Source: Salarchaeum japonicum (GTDB lineage Archaea > Halobacteriota > Halobacteria > Halobacteriales > Halobacteriaceae). From it: a DNA stretch of 64,000 nucleotides. Both the position numbers and the translations under genes were made by a program. The notes under the pieces were generated by a model. It had not been told where the DNA came from. It saw only the letters and a list, made by a program, of their open reading frames with translations, and did no database searches. Positions 44,015-53,066 of the stretch are shown here, piece by piece. The stretch lies in the NCBI RefSeq assembly GCF_020614395.1, contig NZ_CP085324.1, positions 1,493,564-1,557,563 of the forward strand, given 5' to 3'. Numbering within the stretch: the first letter of the stretch is position 1; the number at the start of each line of letters is the position of its first letter.

Positions 44015-47000
44015 ATGCGGAAATATCTCGTGGTTGTCCTCATCCTCGCCCTCCTCCCGACGGCCGTCGCCGCCGACGGGAACGAACGCCCACTCGCGGA
44101 AGCCGGACTCGACCAGACCGCCACCCGCGGCGCGCCCGTCTACCTCGACGCCACCGGCTCCCACGACCCAGACGGCGAACTCACCGAAACGACGTGGACG
44201 ATACGACACCCCAACGGCACGACGCGCACGCCCGACTGCGCGACGTGTCCGCGCACCACGTTCACGCCGCAAACCACCGGCACGTACGCAGTCACCGTCC
44301 GCGTCACCGACGACGACGGCGCGACCGCAAGCGACACCCTCTACGTCACCGTCGAACCGGGCGACCCGCCGACCGCTACCCTCGACGGCCCCGACGCCAC
44401 ACCGACGGGCGACGCCGCGACCTACCGCGTCGCCGCGACCGCGGGAACCGCCCCGCTCGCCACAATCTCGTGGTACGTCGACGGAACCCGCGTCCGAACG
44501 ACCGCCCTCGACGCCGCCGAGGACGCCGACACGCTCACGCACTACTTCGACCAGCCGGGCGACCACACGGTTCACGTCCGCGTCACCGACGACGACGACA
44601 CCCACGCGACCGCCCGAACCCACACGAGCGCATTCACGACACCCGCCGAACCCACGAACACCCCCGACGCACCGGACGACGGCGCGAACCCCACGACAGC
44701 GCCGCCGACCACCGACACCCCAGCCGACACGACACCGCTCCTGCGAGGGCCGCGCGTCGTCACCGGCGAACAACCGCTCACCGCACCCTACCGCGTGACC
44801 GACCGCCCCGCCGACGCGACCACCCGACTGTACGTCGACGACACCCTCAGACACCGCGGCCACACAGCGACGCTAACCCTCGCCCCCGGCGTCCACGACA
44901 TCTCCGCCACCACCGACGCGACACCCGTCCGATTCCCCGACAACACCACCACCGTCATCGCCGACCCCGCCCCAACCGCCCTCATCCACGACGTCCAAAC
45001 CGGCCCCGGACTCACCGTCACCGCGAGCGCCACCGACGCGCTCCACAACCTCGACACCCTCACCATCAGCCTCGACGGCACCCCCATCCACCACCGCGCC
45101 CGCACCGACCTCGACCACATCAAACACACCCACACCACCCTCCGCACCACCTACCGCCACCCCACCCTCTCACCCGGCAACCACACCCTCACCATCACCG
45201 CCACCGACACCAGAAACCAAACCACCACCGCCACCAAAACCATCTCCGCACCCAGACCCCCAGAAATCATCTCCGCCAACTTCGTCGGCCGCGACGACAG
45301 AACCGCCTACGACCACCGACTCTCACCCCAGAACTACATCGCCCACCACATCACCAAAATCGCACTCAACGGCGCAACACCCGCCGATGTGACTATCCAA
45401 TCAGAGCCGTCTTCTGAAGAAACATTCCGAATCACCACTCCCCCATACGACCGGACGCGAGAGTACGATGCGACCACAGACACACTCATCCTGCACGACT
45501 ACTGGGCCGTCGACATCCCCCGCCAAGCACACATCGGAACGCGAGTCCTCTGGAACGGACAACTCGGATCTGAACTATCGCTAGGCGAGTTCCGCGCGTA
45601 CCCGAGCGATCCAGTAATCCGATATACAATCGACGACAACGGGATGTATCCCTATTTCCACCAACGCGGAATGGTGATTAACGCCAGCAGAACGTTCGAT
45701 CCCGACGATGAAACGCTCGAATTTGAATGGAAAGGAAGTGGAGCTGTCAAAAAAGTATCTCCCAGAATAGCGAAAGCTGAATCATTGAGTAGATTAACTC
45801 TCGTCGTTCGCGACGGAAACGGAGGTGTATCTAGGCAAACGTACAGCTTCACTAATGGGTATGTTCCTCCTATTGGGGAGATTACTGAGGTTTCGAGCGG
45901 GCCATACCAATGGAATGACTCTGTTCAGTTCCGGGTGTCGTCCAGCGCCGAGCGGTTGCTGAAGAATCGGTACGAGAGGAACCTCCAAGTAGGGATTCGT
46001 ATACTCGGTGAGGGCCGCGTGTTGTCTTGGGACAAGAGCTACCCGTTAGTGTACGAAGGCTCTAGACAGGGCTCAGCGGTACAGTTTAGCGGCGTTGTTT
46101 CGATACCTGCAAAAGAGTTCGTAGACGGGAATCCGTCGGTAGAGTTATTCAATGAGCAAGGGGGAGACTGGAACGCAGTTTCTGAGGTACTCCCAGATGT
46201 ATGGGGACTACAGCAGGGGCCACCGGAAGTCGTGAACGAGTCGGTCATCGGCGCGGAGTACTTAGTCGAGCGTCCGACGTACACGACGCAAGTCGTTCGG
46301 AGCGAACAGAAGAAGAATGAACTGCTCGGATCCGGATACGAGATTACGAGTGCTGAGCAGGTCGGGATGCGACACACTGTAGAGGAGCGGCGGTTGGTCG
46401 CACCTGCGCAGTACGAGACGGAGTACAAGACGTTCAGCCAGCAGGGGTATCTTGAGGCGTTCCTATCGGTGAACGATGCGTGGCGCGAGGGGGCGTCGTC
46501 GACGACGCTCGAAGAGCGGTCAGTGACCGAGTACGAGTGGCGCGATTCGCGGTCGGGGAGCGGTCAGTTCACGGGGGAGACGCGGCGGGTACTCATCGAC
46601 GACGCGGACTACAAGACGTACCGGCAGTACCGGTACGACCGTCGCGTGCAGCGAACAGGGACGAAGACTGTGACGCGGTATCGGATGGGGCGCGTCCCGT
46701 ACGAGGTCACGGAGCAAGTCCGGCGGTGTAACGACTTCTTCGGGTGTTACTGGGCGACAGTCACCGAAACCCGGTGGAAGACCGTTCAGGAACCCTATCA
46801 GACGACCGTCTCGTACACGTACTGGACGACGGAAACGGAGACGTACTGGGGACTGTCCAAGCGGAGTTGGGATCACGAGTTCACCGGGCAGACCTCGCGG
46901 GTGAAGGTTCAAAACGCCCGGTACGGAACGGAGTACCGGTACAGCTACGAACGAACGTACACCGAGCGCGTAACGACGTACACCGCGACACGGCAGGTGC

Positions 47001-47320
47001 AAACCAGCGACCCGACCTACGAGTGGGTTCCGGTCGAATCGACGAGCGACATACTGGACGCCGCCTCGATCGCTGCCGATCCGACACAGCGAATCAGTGA
47101 ATCGGATCCGATTACCGCGTGGACGATGCAGAAACGAACCGGGACGCAAACCGAATGGGTCGACACGCCCGTTAGGGAGGAAATAGTCGCGAAGACACGA
47201 CTAACGGTTCGGCAGACGCTCAAAGTCCCATATGTGCGGGAACTCAGCTGGGAGGTAGTCGAGAGGAAGGTCGTGAACACGACGACCCGAACCGTAAACG
47301 GGTACGAACCAGCAGAATAA
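44015..47320 (+). CDS. Large secreted PKD-type protein with Tyr/Thr-rich repeated C-terminus
   Basis: A 1101-residue extracellular protein. Signal peptide MRKYLVVVLILALLPTAVAA. Residues about 24-120 form a PKD domain (AGLDQTATRGAPVYLDATGSHDPDG), a second PKD-like domain follows to about 210 (HVRVTDDDDTHAT), then a Pro/Thr linker and more Ig-like strands to about 425. Another PKD-like segment is near 555-610. The C-terminal 400 residues are extremely rich in Tyr, Thr, Arg and Glu strands, with an FTGxTxRV unit repeated at 852 and 956. Only four cysteines, in two close pairs (C75/C78, C905/C911). No catalytic motif seen. The start at 44015 follows an A/T-rich promoter region. Function unknown; a surface or binding role is inferred. 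Confidence 0.75.
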   Translation: MRKYLVVVLILALLPTAVAADGNERPLAEAGLDQTATRGAPVYLDATGSHDPDGELTETTWTIRHPNGTTRTPDCATCPRTTFTPQTTGTYAVTVRVTDDDGATASDTLYVTVEPGDPPTATLDGPDATPTGDAATYRVAATAGTAPLATISWYVDGTRVRTTALDAAEDADTLTHYFDQPGDHTVHVRVTDDDDTHATARTHTSAFTTPAEPTNTPDAPDDGANPTTAPPTTDTPADTTPLLRGPRVVTGEQPLTAPYRVTDRPADATTRLYVDDTLRHRGHTATLTLAPGVHDISATTDATPVRFPDNTTTVIADPAPTALIHDVQTGPGLTVTASATDALHNLDTLTISLDGTPIHHRARTDLDHIKHTHTTLRTTYRHPTLSPGNHTLTITATDTRNQTTTATKTISAPRPPEIISANFVGRDDRTAYDHRLSPQNYIAHHITKIALNGATPADVTIQSEPSSEETFRITTPPYDRTREYDATTDTLILHDYWAVDIPRQAHIGTRVLWNGQLGSELSLGEFRAYPSDPVIRYTIDDNGMYPYFHQRGMVINASRTFDPDDETLEFEWKGSGAVKKVSPRIAKAESLSRLTLVVRDGNGGVSRQTYSFTNGYVPPIGEITEVSSGPYQWNDSVQFRVSSSAERLLKNRYERNLQVGIRILGEGRVLSWDKSYPLVYEGSRQGSAVQFSGVVSIPAKEFVDGNPSVELFNEQGGDWNAVSEVLPDVWGLQQGPPEVVNESVIGAEYLVERPTYTTQVVRSEQKKNELLGSGYEITSAEQVGMRHTVEERRLVAPAQYETEYKTFSQQGYLEAFLSVNDAWREGASSTTLEERSVTEYEWRDSRSGSGQFTGETRRVLIDDADYKTYRQYRYDRRVQRTGTKTVTRYRMGRVPYEVTEQVRRCNDFFGCYWATVTETRWKTVQEPYQTTVSYTYWTTETETYWGLSKRSWDHEFTGQTSRVKVQNARYGTEYRYSYERTYTERVTTYTATRQVQTSDPTYEWVPVESTSDILDAASIAADPTQRISESDPITAWTMQKRTGTQTEWVDTPVREEIVAKTRLTVRQTLKVPYVRELSWEVVERKVVNTTTRTVNGYEPAE
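46520..47030 (+). repeat. Two divergent copies of a ~100-residue beta repeat
   Basis: Residues FTGETRRVLIDDADYKTYRQ (from base 46568) align with FTGQTSRVKVQNARYGTEYR (from base 46880), 104 residues apart. Both continue in Tyr/Arg/Thr-rich strands (YRYDRRVQRTGTKTVTRYR and YSYERTYTERVTTYTATRQ). The two copies are similar in protein but diverged in DNA, so the duplication is old. It lies inside the large PKD-type gene. Confidence 0.7.
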
Positions 47321-47348
47321 AATACTCTAAAATAAAATAAATACAAAT

Positions 47349-48224
47349 ATGGTAAATAAAAAATATATTGCTATACTGTCTGTTTGCACAATCCTCCTCT
47401 GCACGGGATTACAGATGCCGCCCCAGACGGAGACGTTCACGTCCTTCGGCGGTATCGAATACACCGTGTCGTTCGACGAGCAAACGAAGCAAATCGACCT
47501 TACCGCGTACAACCCACACGAAGAAACCAGGCAGACGGGATACGAGATCACCGTGGATCGCTGGCTGTACGCCCAGCCACATTTCAACATCTCTGCCGGA
47601 GAAACATACCAGGAATCGTTCAACGTCACTGATGGATTGGATGTTGAATCCGTAGTGCACACAGTAAACCTCACTACGTTCGGTGCCGCAGCGAAGTTCA
47701 CGTTCGACCAAGAATACAATACCCTACATCCCGGGGCCGTACCAGTCCCAAGAATCACTGATATCGAAGTCGATACTGGGACTGCTCGTGGGAACGAATC
47801 AACAGTCGTCTACGTGACTGTGGAGAACCCCAGCAAGACGGGGTATGTGTCACACGCCGTTGCATATACCGAAGAAACTTCTGCGTCGTCTAGTATGGCG
47901 AATCCCCTACCCGGAACCTCTGAGACGGTGATGTTGGAGTTGTTGGAGCCGGTTGGGTCGGATGTTCGGGGGGAGATTCGGTTGTTTATGGGGAAGCCGA
48001 ACGAGACGGAGGGGGCGTTGGAGCAGGTGGAGTTCAGCGGGGCTGCTGGGTCAGAGACCGAGTACGAGCGGGAGGCGTATGAGCCGTTCAGGCTGGACGG
48101 GCCGAACGGCGGGTATTCGTACGGTGGTTCGGGCGGTGACGACATTCCGGACGGCGTTCCGCTGCTCGTGGCGGGAGTCCTTGGTGTGGTGTTGCTCGGT
48201 GGCGCGTGGTGGTGGCGGCGTTAG
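47349..48224 (+). CDS. Membrane-anchored secreted partner protein, unknown function
   Basis: A 291-residue protein beginning with a lysine-bearing hydrophobic signal (MVNKKYIAILSVCTILLCTG). The body is beta-rich and carries several N-glycosylation-type sequons (NISAGE, NVTDG, NLTTF, NETEG). A Gly/Ser linker (YSYGGSGGDD) leads to a single C-terminal helix VPLLVAGVLGVVLLGGAWWWRR, so the protein would be held outside the membrane by its C-terminus. It starts 28 A/T-rich bases after the large PKD gene and shares its low-GC start, so they form one unit. The body resembles no family I can name. Its stop overlaps the convergent small gene by three bases. Confidence 0.7.
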   Translation: MVNKKYIAILSVCTILLCTGLQMPPQTETFTSFGGIEYTVSFDEQTKQIDLTAYNPHEETRQTGYEITVDRWLYAQPHFNISAGETYQESFNVTDGLDVESVVHTVNLTTFGAAAKFTFDQEYNTLHPGAVPVPRITDIEVDTGTARGNESTVVYVTVENPSKTGYVSHAVAYTEETSASSSMANPLPGTSETVMLELLEPVGSDVRGEIRLFMGKPNETEGALEQVEFSGAAGSETEYEREAYEPFRLDGPNGGYSYGGSGGDDIPDGVPLLVAGVLGVVLLGGAWWWRR

Positions 48225-48427
48225 CGGTCGAGGCCGCCCTGTTCGCTGACCTGGAGGATGTTCCGCATGTTGAGGTAGATTTCCTGTGGGCTGGTGTCCT
48301 CGTCGTCGTCGTAGAGGTCGCTGACGCGCTGGAGGATGGCGGCTATCTTCTCGCCTTCGTCGCTCTCGTCGCGGAGGTCGCTGGCGACGTCGCGGAGTAT
48401 CTCGCGTTTTTCGTCGTCGCTGAGCAT
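48221..48427 (-). CDS. Small acidic conserved-type protein next to mrp
   Basis: A 68-residue, mostly helical acidic protein (first residues MLSDDEKREILRDVASDLRD). It follows the Mrp ATPase gene by two bases on the same strand, so the two are co-expressed. No motif is seen beyond charged helices. Function unknown; association with Mrp in iron-sulfur handling is only contextual. Confidence 0.65.
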   Translation of the reverse strand: MLSDDEKREILRDVASDLRDESDEGEKIAAILQRVSDLYDDDEDTSPQEIYLNMRNILQVSEQGGLDR

Positions 48428-48429
48428 GG

Positions 48430-49452
48430 TTACTGGAGGCTGCGGCGGTTGAGGATGCCGGTCATGTTGGCGACGTTGCCGGCGAGGTCGCGGAAGGCGT
48501 CGCCGGTCTCGCTGTCCTGGTCGAGGACGATGGGGCGGCCGCCGTCGCCGCCTTCGCGGACGCGGGGGTCGAGGGGGAGGGAGCCGAGGAAGGGGAGGTC
48601 GTTGTCGTCGGCGAACTCCTCGCCGCCGCCGCTGCCGAAGATGTCGTGGTGGCCGCCGCAGTCGGGGCACGTGAACGTGCTCATGTTCTCGGCGATTCCG
48701 AGGACGGGGGTGTCGTGTTTGCCGAACATGCGGAGGCCCTTGCGGGCGTCGTCGATGGCGACGTTCTGGGGGGTGGTGACGACGACCGCGCCGGTGAGGG
48801 GGACGGTCTGGAGCATGGTGAGTTGGGTGTCACCGGTTCCGGGCGGGAGGTCGACGACGAGGTAGTCAAGGTTCCCCCACTCGACGTCCTCGACGAGCTG
48901 GGTGATGACCTTGTGCACCATAGGGCCGCGCCAGATGACGGGGTCGTCGTCGCCGACCATGAACGCCATGCTCATGAGTTTCATCCCGTACTTCTCGGGC
49001 GGGACGATGGTGTCGTCCTGGGTGGCCTTGGGGTGGTCGTCGGCGTCGACCATGCGGGGGACGTTCGGGCCGTAGATGTCGGCGTCGAATAGGCCGACGC
49101 GTGCGCCGCGGTCGGCGAGGCCGGCGGCGACGTTGACGGAGACGGTGCTCTTGCCGACGCCGCCCTTCCCGGAGGCGACGGCGATGACGTTCTTCACGCC
49201 GGGGAGCACGGAGCTGTCGGTGTCTGTGTGCGCGGAGATGTCGGGGGTGAGGCCTTCGTCGCTGAGCGCGTCGCGGACGCGGTTCGCGATGGAGGTCTCG
49301 TTGGGGGCGTAGGGCGCGCCGAGAGCGAGGGAGACGCTGGCGGTGTCGCCCTCGACCCGGATGTCGTTGACGAGGTTGAGCGAGACGATGTCGTCGCCGA
49401 GGTCGGGGTCCTCGACGGTGCGGAGGATGTCGCGTACGTCCTCGGGAGTCAT
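48430..49452 (-). CDS. mrp: Mrp/NBP35-family iron-sulfur carrier ATPase
   Basis: A 340-residue P-loop ATPase that binds and transfers [4Fe-4S] clusters. The N-terminal 80 residues are a MIP18/DUF59 domain (EDVRDILRTVEDPDLGDDIVSLNLV). Then comes the deviant Walker A GKGGVGKST (95-103), the switch motifs DADIYGPNVPRM and VDLPPGTGDTQLT, and the cluster-bridging CPDC (C262, C265). Full length for an archaeal Mrp. It may supply cluster proteins such as MoaA, whose gene is divergent and adjacent. Confidence 0.93.
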   Translation of the reverse strand: MTPEDVRDILRTVEDPDLGDDIVSLNLVNDIRVEGDTASVSLALGAPYAPNETSIANRVRDALSDEGLTPDISAHTDTDSSVLPGVKNVIAVASGKGGVGKSTVSVNVAAGLADRGARVGLFDADIYGPNVPRMVDADDHPKATQDDTIVPPEKYGMKLMSMAFMVGDDDPVIWRGPMVHKVITQLVEDVEWGNLDYLVVDLPPGTGDTQLTMLQTVPLTGAVVVTTPQNVAIDDARKGLRMFGKHDTPVLGIAENMSTFTCPDCGGHHDIFGSGGGEEFADDNDLPFLGSLPLDPRVREGGDGGRPIVLDQDSETGDAFRDLAGNVANMTGILNRRSLQ

Positions 49453-49541
49453 GGCGCGGAGTAGGTGGTGTGGCGTGGATAAGGATTGCGTACCGGCGGA
49501 TGTAACCGATTCCAGTTACGGAAACGCGCTTCTACCCACGA

Positions 49542-49548
49542 TTTTATG
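49542..49548 (+). promoter_or_regulatory. TATA box for moaA
   Basis: TTTTATG centred 28 bases before the ATG at 49573. The spacing favours that ATG over the in-frame ATG at 49567. Confidence 0.5.
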
Positions 49549-49572
49549 CACGTCCGGGCGGGAGGTATGGGT

Positions 49573-50532
49573 ATGCGCGAGGACTCGTTCGGGCGGGAGG
49601 TCTCGGGGGTTCGGGTCTCCCTCACCGACCGCTGTAACTTCGACTGCGTCTACTGCCACAACGAGGGACTCGGGGACACGCGGGGGCCGATGGACGCGCG
49701 CGACCACGAGATGAGCGCGGACGACGTGGTTCGCTTCCTCGAAGTCGTAGAAGAGTACGGCGTCGATTCCGTGAAATTCACGGGCGGGGAGCCGATGCTG
49801 CGCGACGACTTGGAGGAGATTATTCGGCGGACGCCGGAGTCGATGGAGGTGTCGATGACGACGAACGGCACGTTCCTCCCCGGGCGCGCCGAAGCGCTCG
49901 TGGACGCCGGCCTGGAGCGCGTGAACGTCAGTCAGGACGCGCTCGACCGCGAGCAGTTCAAGCACGTCACGCAGTCCGGCGCGTACGACCGCGTGCTGGA
50001 GGGCGTGGACGCCGCGCTCGACGCCGGCCTCGACCCCGTGAAGCTCAACATGGTCGTCTTCGAGAAGACCGCGGGCTACGTGGAGGGGATGGTCGAGCAC
50101 GTCGCGGAGAACTCGGGGCTCCAGCTCCAGCTCATCGAGTTCATGCCCGAACTCGTCGGGAAGCCCGAGTGGGCGGTGGACATCGACCGCGTCCACGACT
50201 GGCTCGCGGACGAAGCGGACGAAATCGAGCACCGCGAGATGCACGACCGCAAGCGCTACTGGGTGAACGGCGGGATGGTGGAAATCGTCGACCCCGTGGG
50301 GAACGCGAACTTCTGCGCGAACTGCCATCGCGTGCGCGTCACGCACGAGGGATACCTCAAGGGCTGTCTGAACCGGAACGACGACCTGAAATCGATGGGT
50401 GAGATGACGAAACCCGAGATTCAGGAGGCGTTCGAGCGGACGGTGGACGAGCGCGTGCCGTTCTACGGCGAGTACATGGTGCGGGACGGCGACGGCGGCT
50501 GGGAAGTGAACGAGAAGTACGTGACGGCGTGA
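49573..50532 (+). CDS. moaA: GTP 3',8-cyclase MoaA
   Basis: Radical SAM enzyme of molybdenum cofactor synthesis, 319 residues from ATG 49573. The SAM cluster cysteines C21, C25 and C28 are in CNFDCVYC and the second cluster cysteines C248, C251 and C265 in [27 protein letters not shown] and the conserved R/T residues between the last cysteines agree with MoaA. Makes the cyclic intermediate from GTP together with MoaC, which is not in this window. Molybdopterin is used by haloarchaeal nitrate, DMSO and aldehyde enzymes. Confidence 0.93.
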   Translation: MREDSFGREVSGVRVSLTDRCNFDCVYCHNEGLGDTRGPMDARDHEMSADDVVRFLEVVEEYGVDSVKFTGGEPMLRDDLEEIIRRTPESMEVSMTTNGTFLPGRAEALVDAGLERVNVSQDALDREQFKHVTQSGAYDRVLEGVDAALDAGLDPVKLNMVVFEKTAGYVEGMVEHVAENSGLQLQLIEFMPELVGKPEWAVDIDRVHDWLADEADEIEHREMHDRKRYWVNGGMVEIVDPVGNANFCANCHRVRVTHEGYLKGCLNRNDDLKSMGEMTKPEIQEAFERTVDERVPFYGEYMVRDGDGGWEVNEKYVTA

Positions 50533-50560
50533 CGCTCCCCCGGGTGACGGCGGTTCGTGA

Positions 50561-50570
50561 TGTTTAAGTA
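50561..50570 (+). promoter_or_regulatory. Strong TATA box for tRNA-Ser and the ribosomal operon
   Basis: TGTTTAAGTA, a near-ideal haloarchaeal TATA box, lies 93 bases before the tRNA 5' end. Transcription would start near 50590, giving a leader of about 60 bases. That leader holds the pair ACTGT/ACAGT, which could close a small stem before the tRNA. Confidence 0.6.
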
Positions 50571-50653
50571 AGGGCGGTGGTTCGTTACTGATGCAGTCAC
50601 TGTAGGGGCGCGAGGTCCCGAGTCCGAGAGGGCGACAGTACACACGAGAACGG

Positions 50654-50736
50654 GTCGTGGTAGCCTAGCCTGGTCAAGGCGCAGGGTTGCTAACTCTGTG
50701 GCGTAAGCCTCCGGGGTTCAAATCCCCGCCACGACG
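50654..50736 (+). tRNA. tRNA-Ser(GCU)
   Basis: A type II tRNA. Acceptor arms GTCGTGG and CCACGAC pair fully, with discriminator G. The anticodon loop TTGCTAA gives anticodon GCU (bases 50689-50691), reading AGC/AGU. The long variable arm GGCGTAAGCC is as expected for serine, and GGGGTTCAAATCCCC forms the T arm. CCA is not encoded and there is no intron. It precedes the uS13 gene, so the two may be co-transcribed and cut apart. Confidence 0.95.
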
Positions 50737-50770
50737 CCTCAACCGCAACGAACACCCACGAAATCAAACT

Positions 50771-51283
50771 ATGAGTGCAGAAGACCAACAAGAACCGGAC
50801 GAAGACGAGGAACTCCAGTACTTCGTCCGCATCGGTCAGACGGACCTCGACGGCACCAAAACCGTCGAGCGCGCCCTCTCCGAACTCGACGGTCTCGGTC
50901 GACGCACCGCGCGAATCGTCGCCGACAACTCCGGCGTCGACCGCTCGGCGACGTTCGGCCGACTCGACGACGACGAGATCGAAGCCGTCGTCGAGTCCGT
51001 CGAGGGCTTCGCTGACGAGGTTCCCGACTGGCTGACGAACCGACGCAACGACTTCTACACCGGCGAAACCGAACACATCACCGGAAACGACGTCGAACTC
51101 ACGCGGAATCAGGACGTCAACCGGATGCGGATGATTCGGTCGTACAAGGGCGTGCGCCACGAGCGCGGACAGAAAGTCCGCGGTCAGCGCACCAAGTCCA
51201 CCGGTCGTACCGAGGGCACCATCGGCGTGAACGTCGAGGAGCTCCGCGAAGAAGCCGAAGAAGAAGCGGAGGGTGGTGAATAA
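50771..51283 (+). CDS. rps13: Ribosomal protein uS13
   Basis: Small-subunit head protein, 170 residues. Features: [22 protein letters not shown], the helix-hairpin [10 protein letters not shown], and C-terminal [33 protein letters not shown]. The N-terminus ([14 protein letters not shown]) is an acidic haloarchaeal extension. The ATG at 50771 is preferred to the upstream in-frame start, which lies inside the tRNA. The stop shares a base with the uS4 start. Confidence 0.97.
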   Translation: MSAEDQQEPDEDEELQYFVRIGQTDLDGTKTVERALSELDGLGRRTARIVADNSGVDRSATFGRLDDDEIEAVVESVEGFADEVPDWLTNRRNDFYTGETEHITGNDVELTRNQDVNRMRMIRSYKGVRHERGQKVRGQRTKSTGRTEGTIGVNVEELREEAEEEAEGGE

Positions 51284-51801
51284 TGGCGCTTCCCGGCGAG
51301 AACACCAAGTTCTACGAGACGCCGAACCACCCCTACCAGGGCGAGCGCATCGCCGAGGAGTCCGACCTCCTCGGCCGCTACGGCCTGAAGAACAAGGAAG
51401 AACTCTGGCGCGCGCAGTCCGAACTGCGCTCGTACCGCCGCGAGGCGCGTGACCTCCTCGGCACCACGAACCAGGAGGAGCGGGAGGGCGAGGAGTTCCT
51501 CGCCCGCCTGAAGCGCATCGGCATCCTCGGCGAGACGGACGAACTCGACTCCGTCCTGTCGCTGGACGTGACCGACGTGCTCGAACGCCGCCTCCAGACG
51601 GTCGCGTACCGCAAGGGTCTCGCGAACACGCCCAAGCAGGCGCGACAGTTCCTCACGCACGGCCACATCACGGTCGACGGCCACCGCGTCACCGCGCCGT
51701 CGTACAAGGTCGATGTCGCGGAGGAGGACGCCATCGAGTTCGACGAAACCAGCCCGCTCACGGACGAGCTTCACCCCGCGCGAGCGGACAACCAGGAGTA
51801 A
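51283..51801 (+). CDS. rps4: Ribosomal protein uS4
   Basis: Small-subunit assembly protein of 172 residues. [34 protein letters not shown] is the archaeal N-terminus and an S4 RNA-binding domain follows ([44 protein letters not shown]). Its ATG overlaps the uS13 stop, so it is translationally coupled. The acidic C-terminus is normal for halophiles. Confidence 0.97.
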   Translation: MALPGENTKFYETPNHPYQGERIAEESDLLGRYGLKNKEELWRAQSELRSYRREARDLLGTTNQEEREGEEFLARLKRIGILGETDELDSVLSLDVTDVLERRLQTVAYRKGLANTPKQARQFLTHGHITVDGHRVTAPSYKVDVAEEDAIEFDETSPLTDELHPARADNQE

Positions 51802-51804
51802 ACC

Positions 51805-52194
51805 ATGGCTGAAGAAACAGACGACAAATGGGGCATCGCCCACGTGCACGCCTCGTTCAACAACACGATCCTCACCATCACCGACGAGACGGGAGCGGAG
51901 ACGCTCGCGAAGTCGAGCGGTGGCGCGGTCGTGAAGCAGAATCGGGACGAGGCGTCGCCGTACGCGGCGATGCAGATGGCGGAGAAGATCGCAGAGGACG
52001 TGAAAGAACAGGGTATCGAGGGCGTGCACGTTCGCGTGCGCGGCCCCGGTGGCAACCTCCAGCAGAACCCGGGCCCGGGCGCGCAGGCGACGATTCGCGC
52101 GCTCGCCCGTGCCGGCATCGAAATCGGCCGCATCGAGGACGTCACCCCCATCCCGCACGACGGGACGCGACCCCCCAAGAACTCGGGATTCTAA
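51805..52194 (+). CDS. rps11: Ribosomal protein uS11
   Basis: Small-subunit platform protein of 129 residues: [43 protein letters not shown] and [49 protein letters not shown]. Starts three bases after the uS4 stop. Length is standard. Confidence 0.97.
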   Translation: MAEETDDKWGIAHVHASFNNTILTITDETGAETLAKSSGGAVVKQNRDEASPYAAMQMAEKIAEDVKEQGIEGVHVRVRGPGGNLQQNPGPGAQATIRALARAGIEIGRIEDVTPIPHDGTRPPKNSGF

Positions 52195-52197
52195 CAC

Positions 52198-52944
52198 ATG
52201 GCAACTGACTTCGACGTCGAATTCATCGACCACGGCGACCGGGAATCCCGCTTCCTCGTTCGGAACGCGACGCCCGCGTTCGCGAACGGCATCCGTCGGG
52301 CCATCATCGCGGACGTCCCGACGCTCTCCATCGACACCGTTCGGTTCGTCGAGAACTCGAGCGTGATGTTCGACGAGCAACTCGCGCTCCGCCTGGGCCT
52401 CGTGCCGCTCACGACGCCCGAGGGCGAGTTCGAGGAGGGCGAGGGCGTCACGCTCGCGCTCGACGTCGAGGGTCCCGGGGTCGCCTACTCGGGCGACCTC
52501 GTCTCCGACGACCCGCAGGTCGAGCCGGCGGACAAGAACGTCCCCATCATCGAGCTGAAGGAGGATCAGCGGCTGGAACTCGAAGCGGACGCCGTGCTCG
52601 GTCGGGGCCGCGACCACGCCAAACACCAGGGCGGCGTGGGCGTCGGCTACCGCCACCTCCAGCGCGTCGAAGTCGTCGGTGACGCGGACGAGTACGCAGA
52701 GGACGAACCCGACATCGTTCGGGGCGTCATCGAGGACGACGGCGAACTCGTCCCGACTGAGGAGTTCGACCACGACCTCACCCAGCGCTACGAGGGCAAG
52801 GAGGTCGAACTCCACGACGTGCCGGGCGCGTTCGTCTTCCACGTCGAGTCCGACGGCTCGATGCCCGTCGACGAACTGGTGCTCCGCGCAGTGAACTCCC
52901 TGAGTTCGCGCGCGGACGAACTCGAACAGGCAGTCCAACTATAA
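52198..52944 (+). CDS. rpo3: RNA polymerase subunit Rpo3 (RpoD)
   Basis: Assembly subunit of archaeal RNA polymerase, equivalent to bacterial alpha and eukaryotic Rpb3, 248 residues. [28 protein letters not shown] and [19 protein letters not shown] are diagnostic. The ferredoxin-like insert found in some archaea lacks its cysteine ligands here, as in other halophiles. Starts three bases after the uS11 stop. Confidence 0.96.
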   Translation: MATDFDVEFIDHGDRESRFLVRNATPAFANGIRRAIIADVPTLSIDTVRFVENSSVMFDEQLALRLGLVPLTTPEGEFEEGEGVTLALDVEGPGVAYSGDLVSDDPQVEPADKNVPIIELKEDQRLELEADAVLGRGRDHAKHQGGVGVGYRHLQRVEVVGDADEYAEDEPDIVRGVIEDDGELVPTEEFDHDLTQRYEGKEVELHDVPGAFVFHVESDGSMPVDELVLRAVNSLSSRADELEQAVQL

Positions 52945-52988
52945 CAAAATGACCTCCCCGACCCACACTACCGGCGTTCGAACCCCGG

Positions 52989-53004
52989 CGGAGCGGTCGC
53001 TCCG
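52989..53004 (+). terminator. Hairpin between rpo3 and tRNA-Leu
   Basis: CGGAGCG (52989-52995) pairs with CGCTCCG (52998-53004) across a two-base gap, so the real hairpin is shorter by one pair. It lies in the spacer before the tRNA and could be a processing or pause site. No T-run follows, so complete termination is doubtful. Confidence 0.3.
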
Positions 53005-53066
53005 TCGGACCGAAATCGGTATGAAGGGCGGGGGCCAACGTGGAGGTACGCCTTCTCAACGGGCGT

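Noticed and set aside
44009-45417. Long open frames on the reverse and alternate frames of the PKD-type gene
   Set aside because: They arise because nearly every codon of the true gene ends in C, which removes stops in the other frames. Their translations are low-complexity Arg/His/Pro or Val/Gly runs with no domain.
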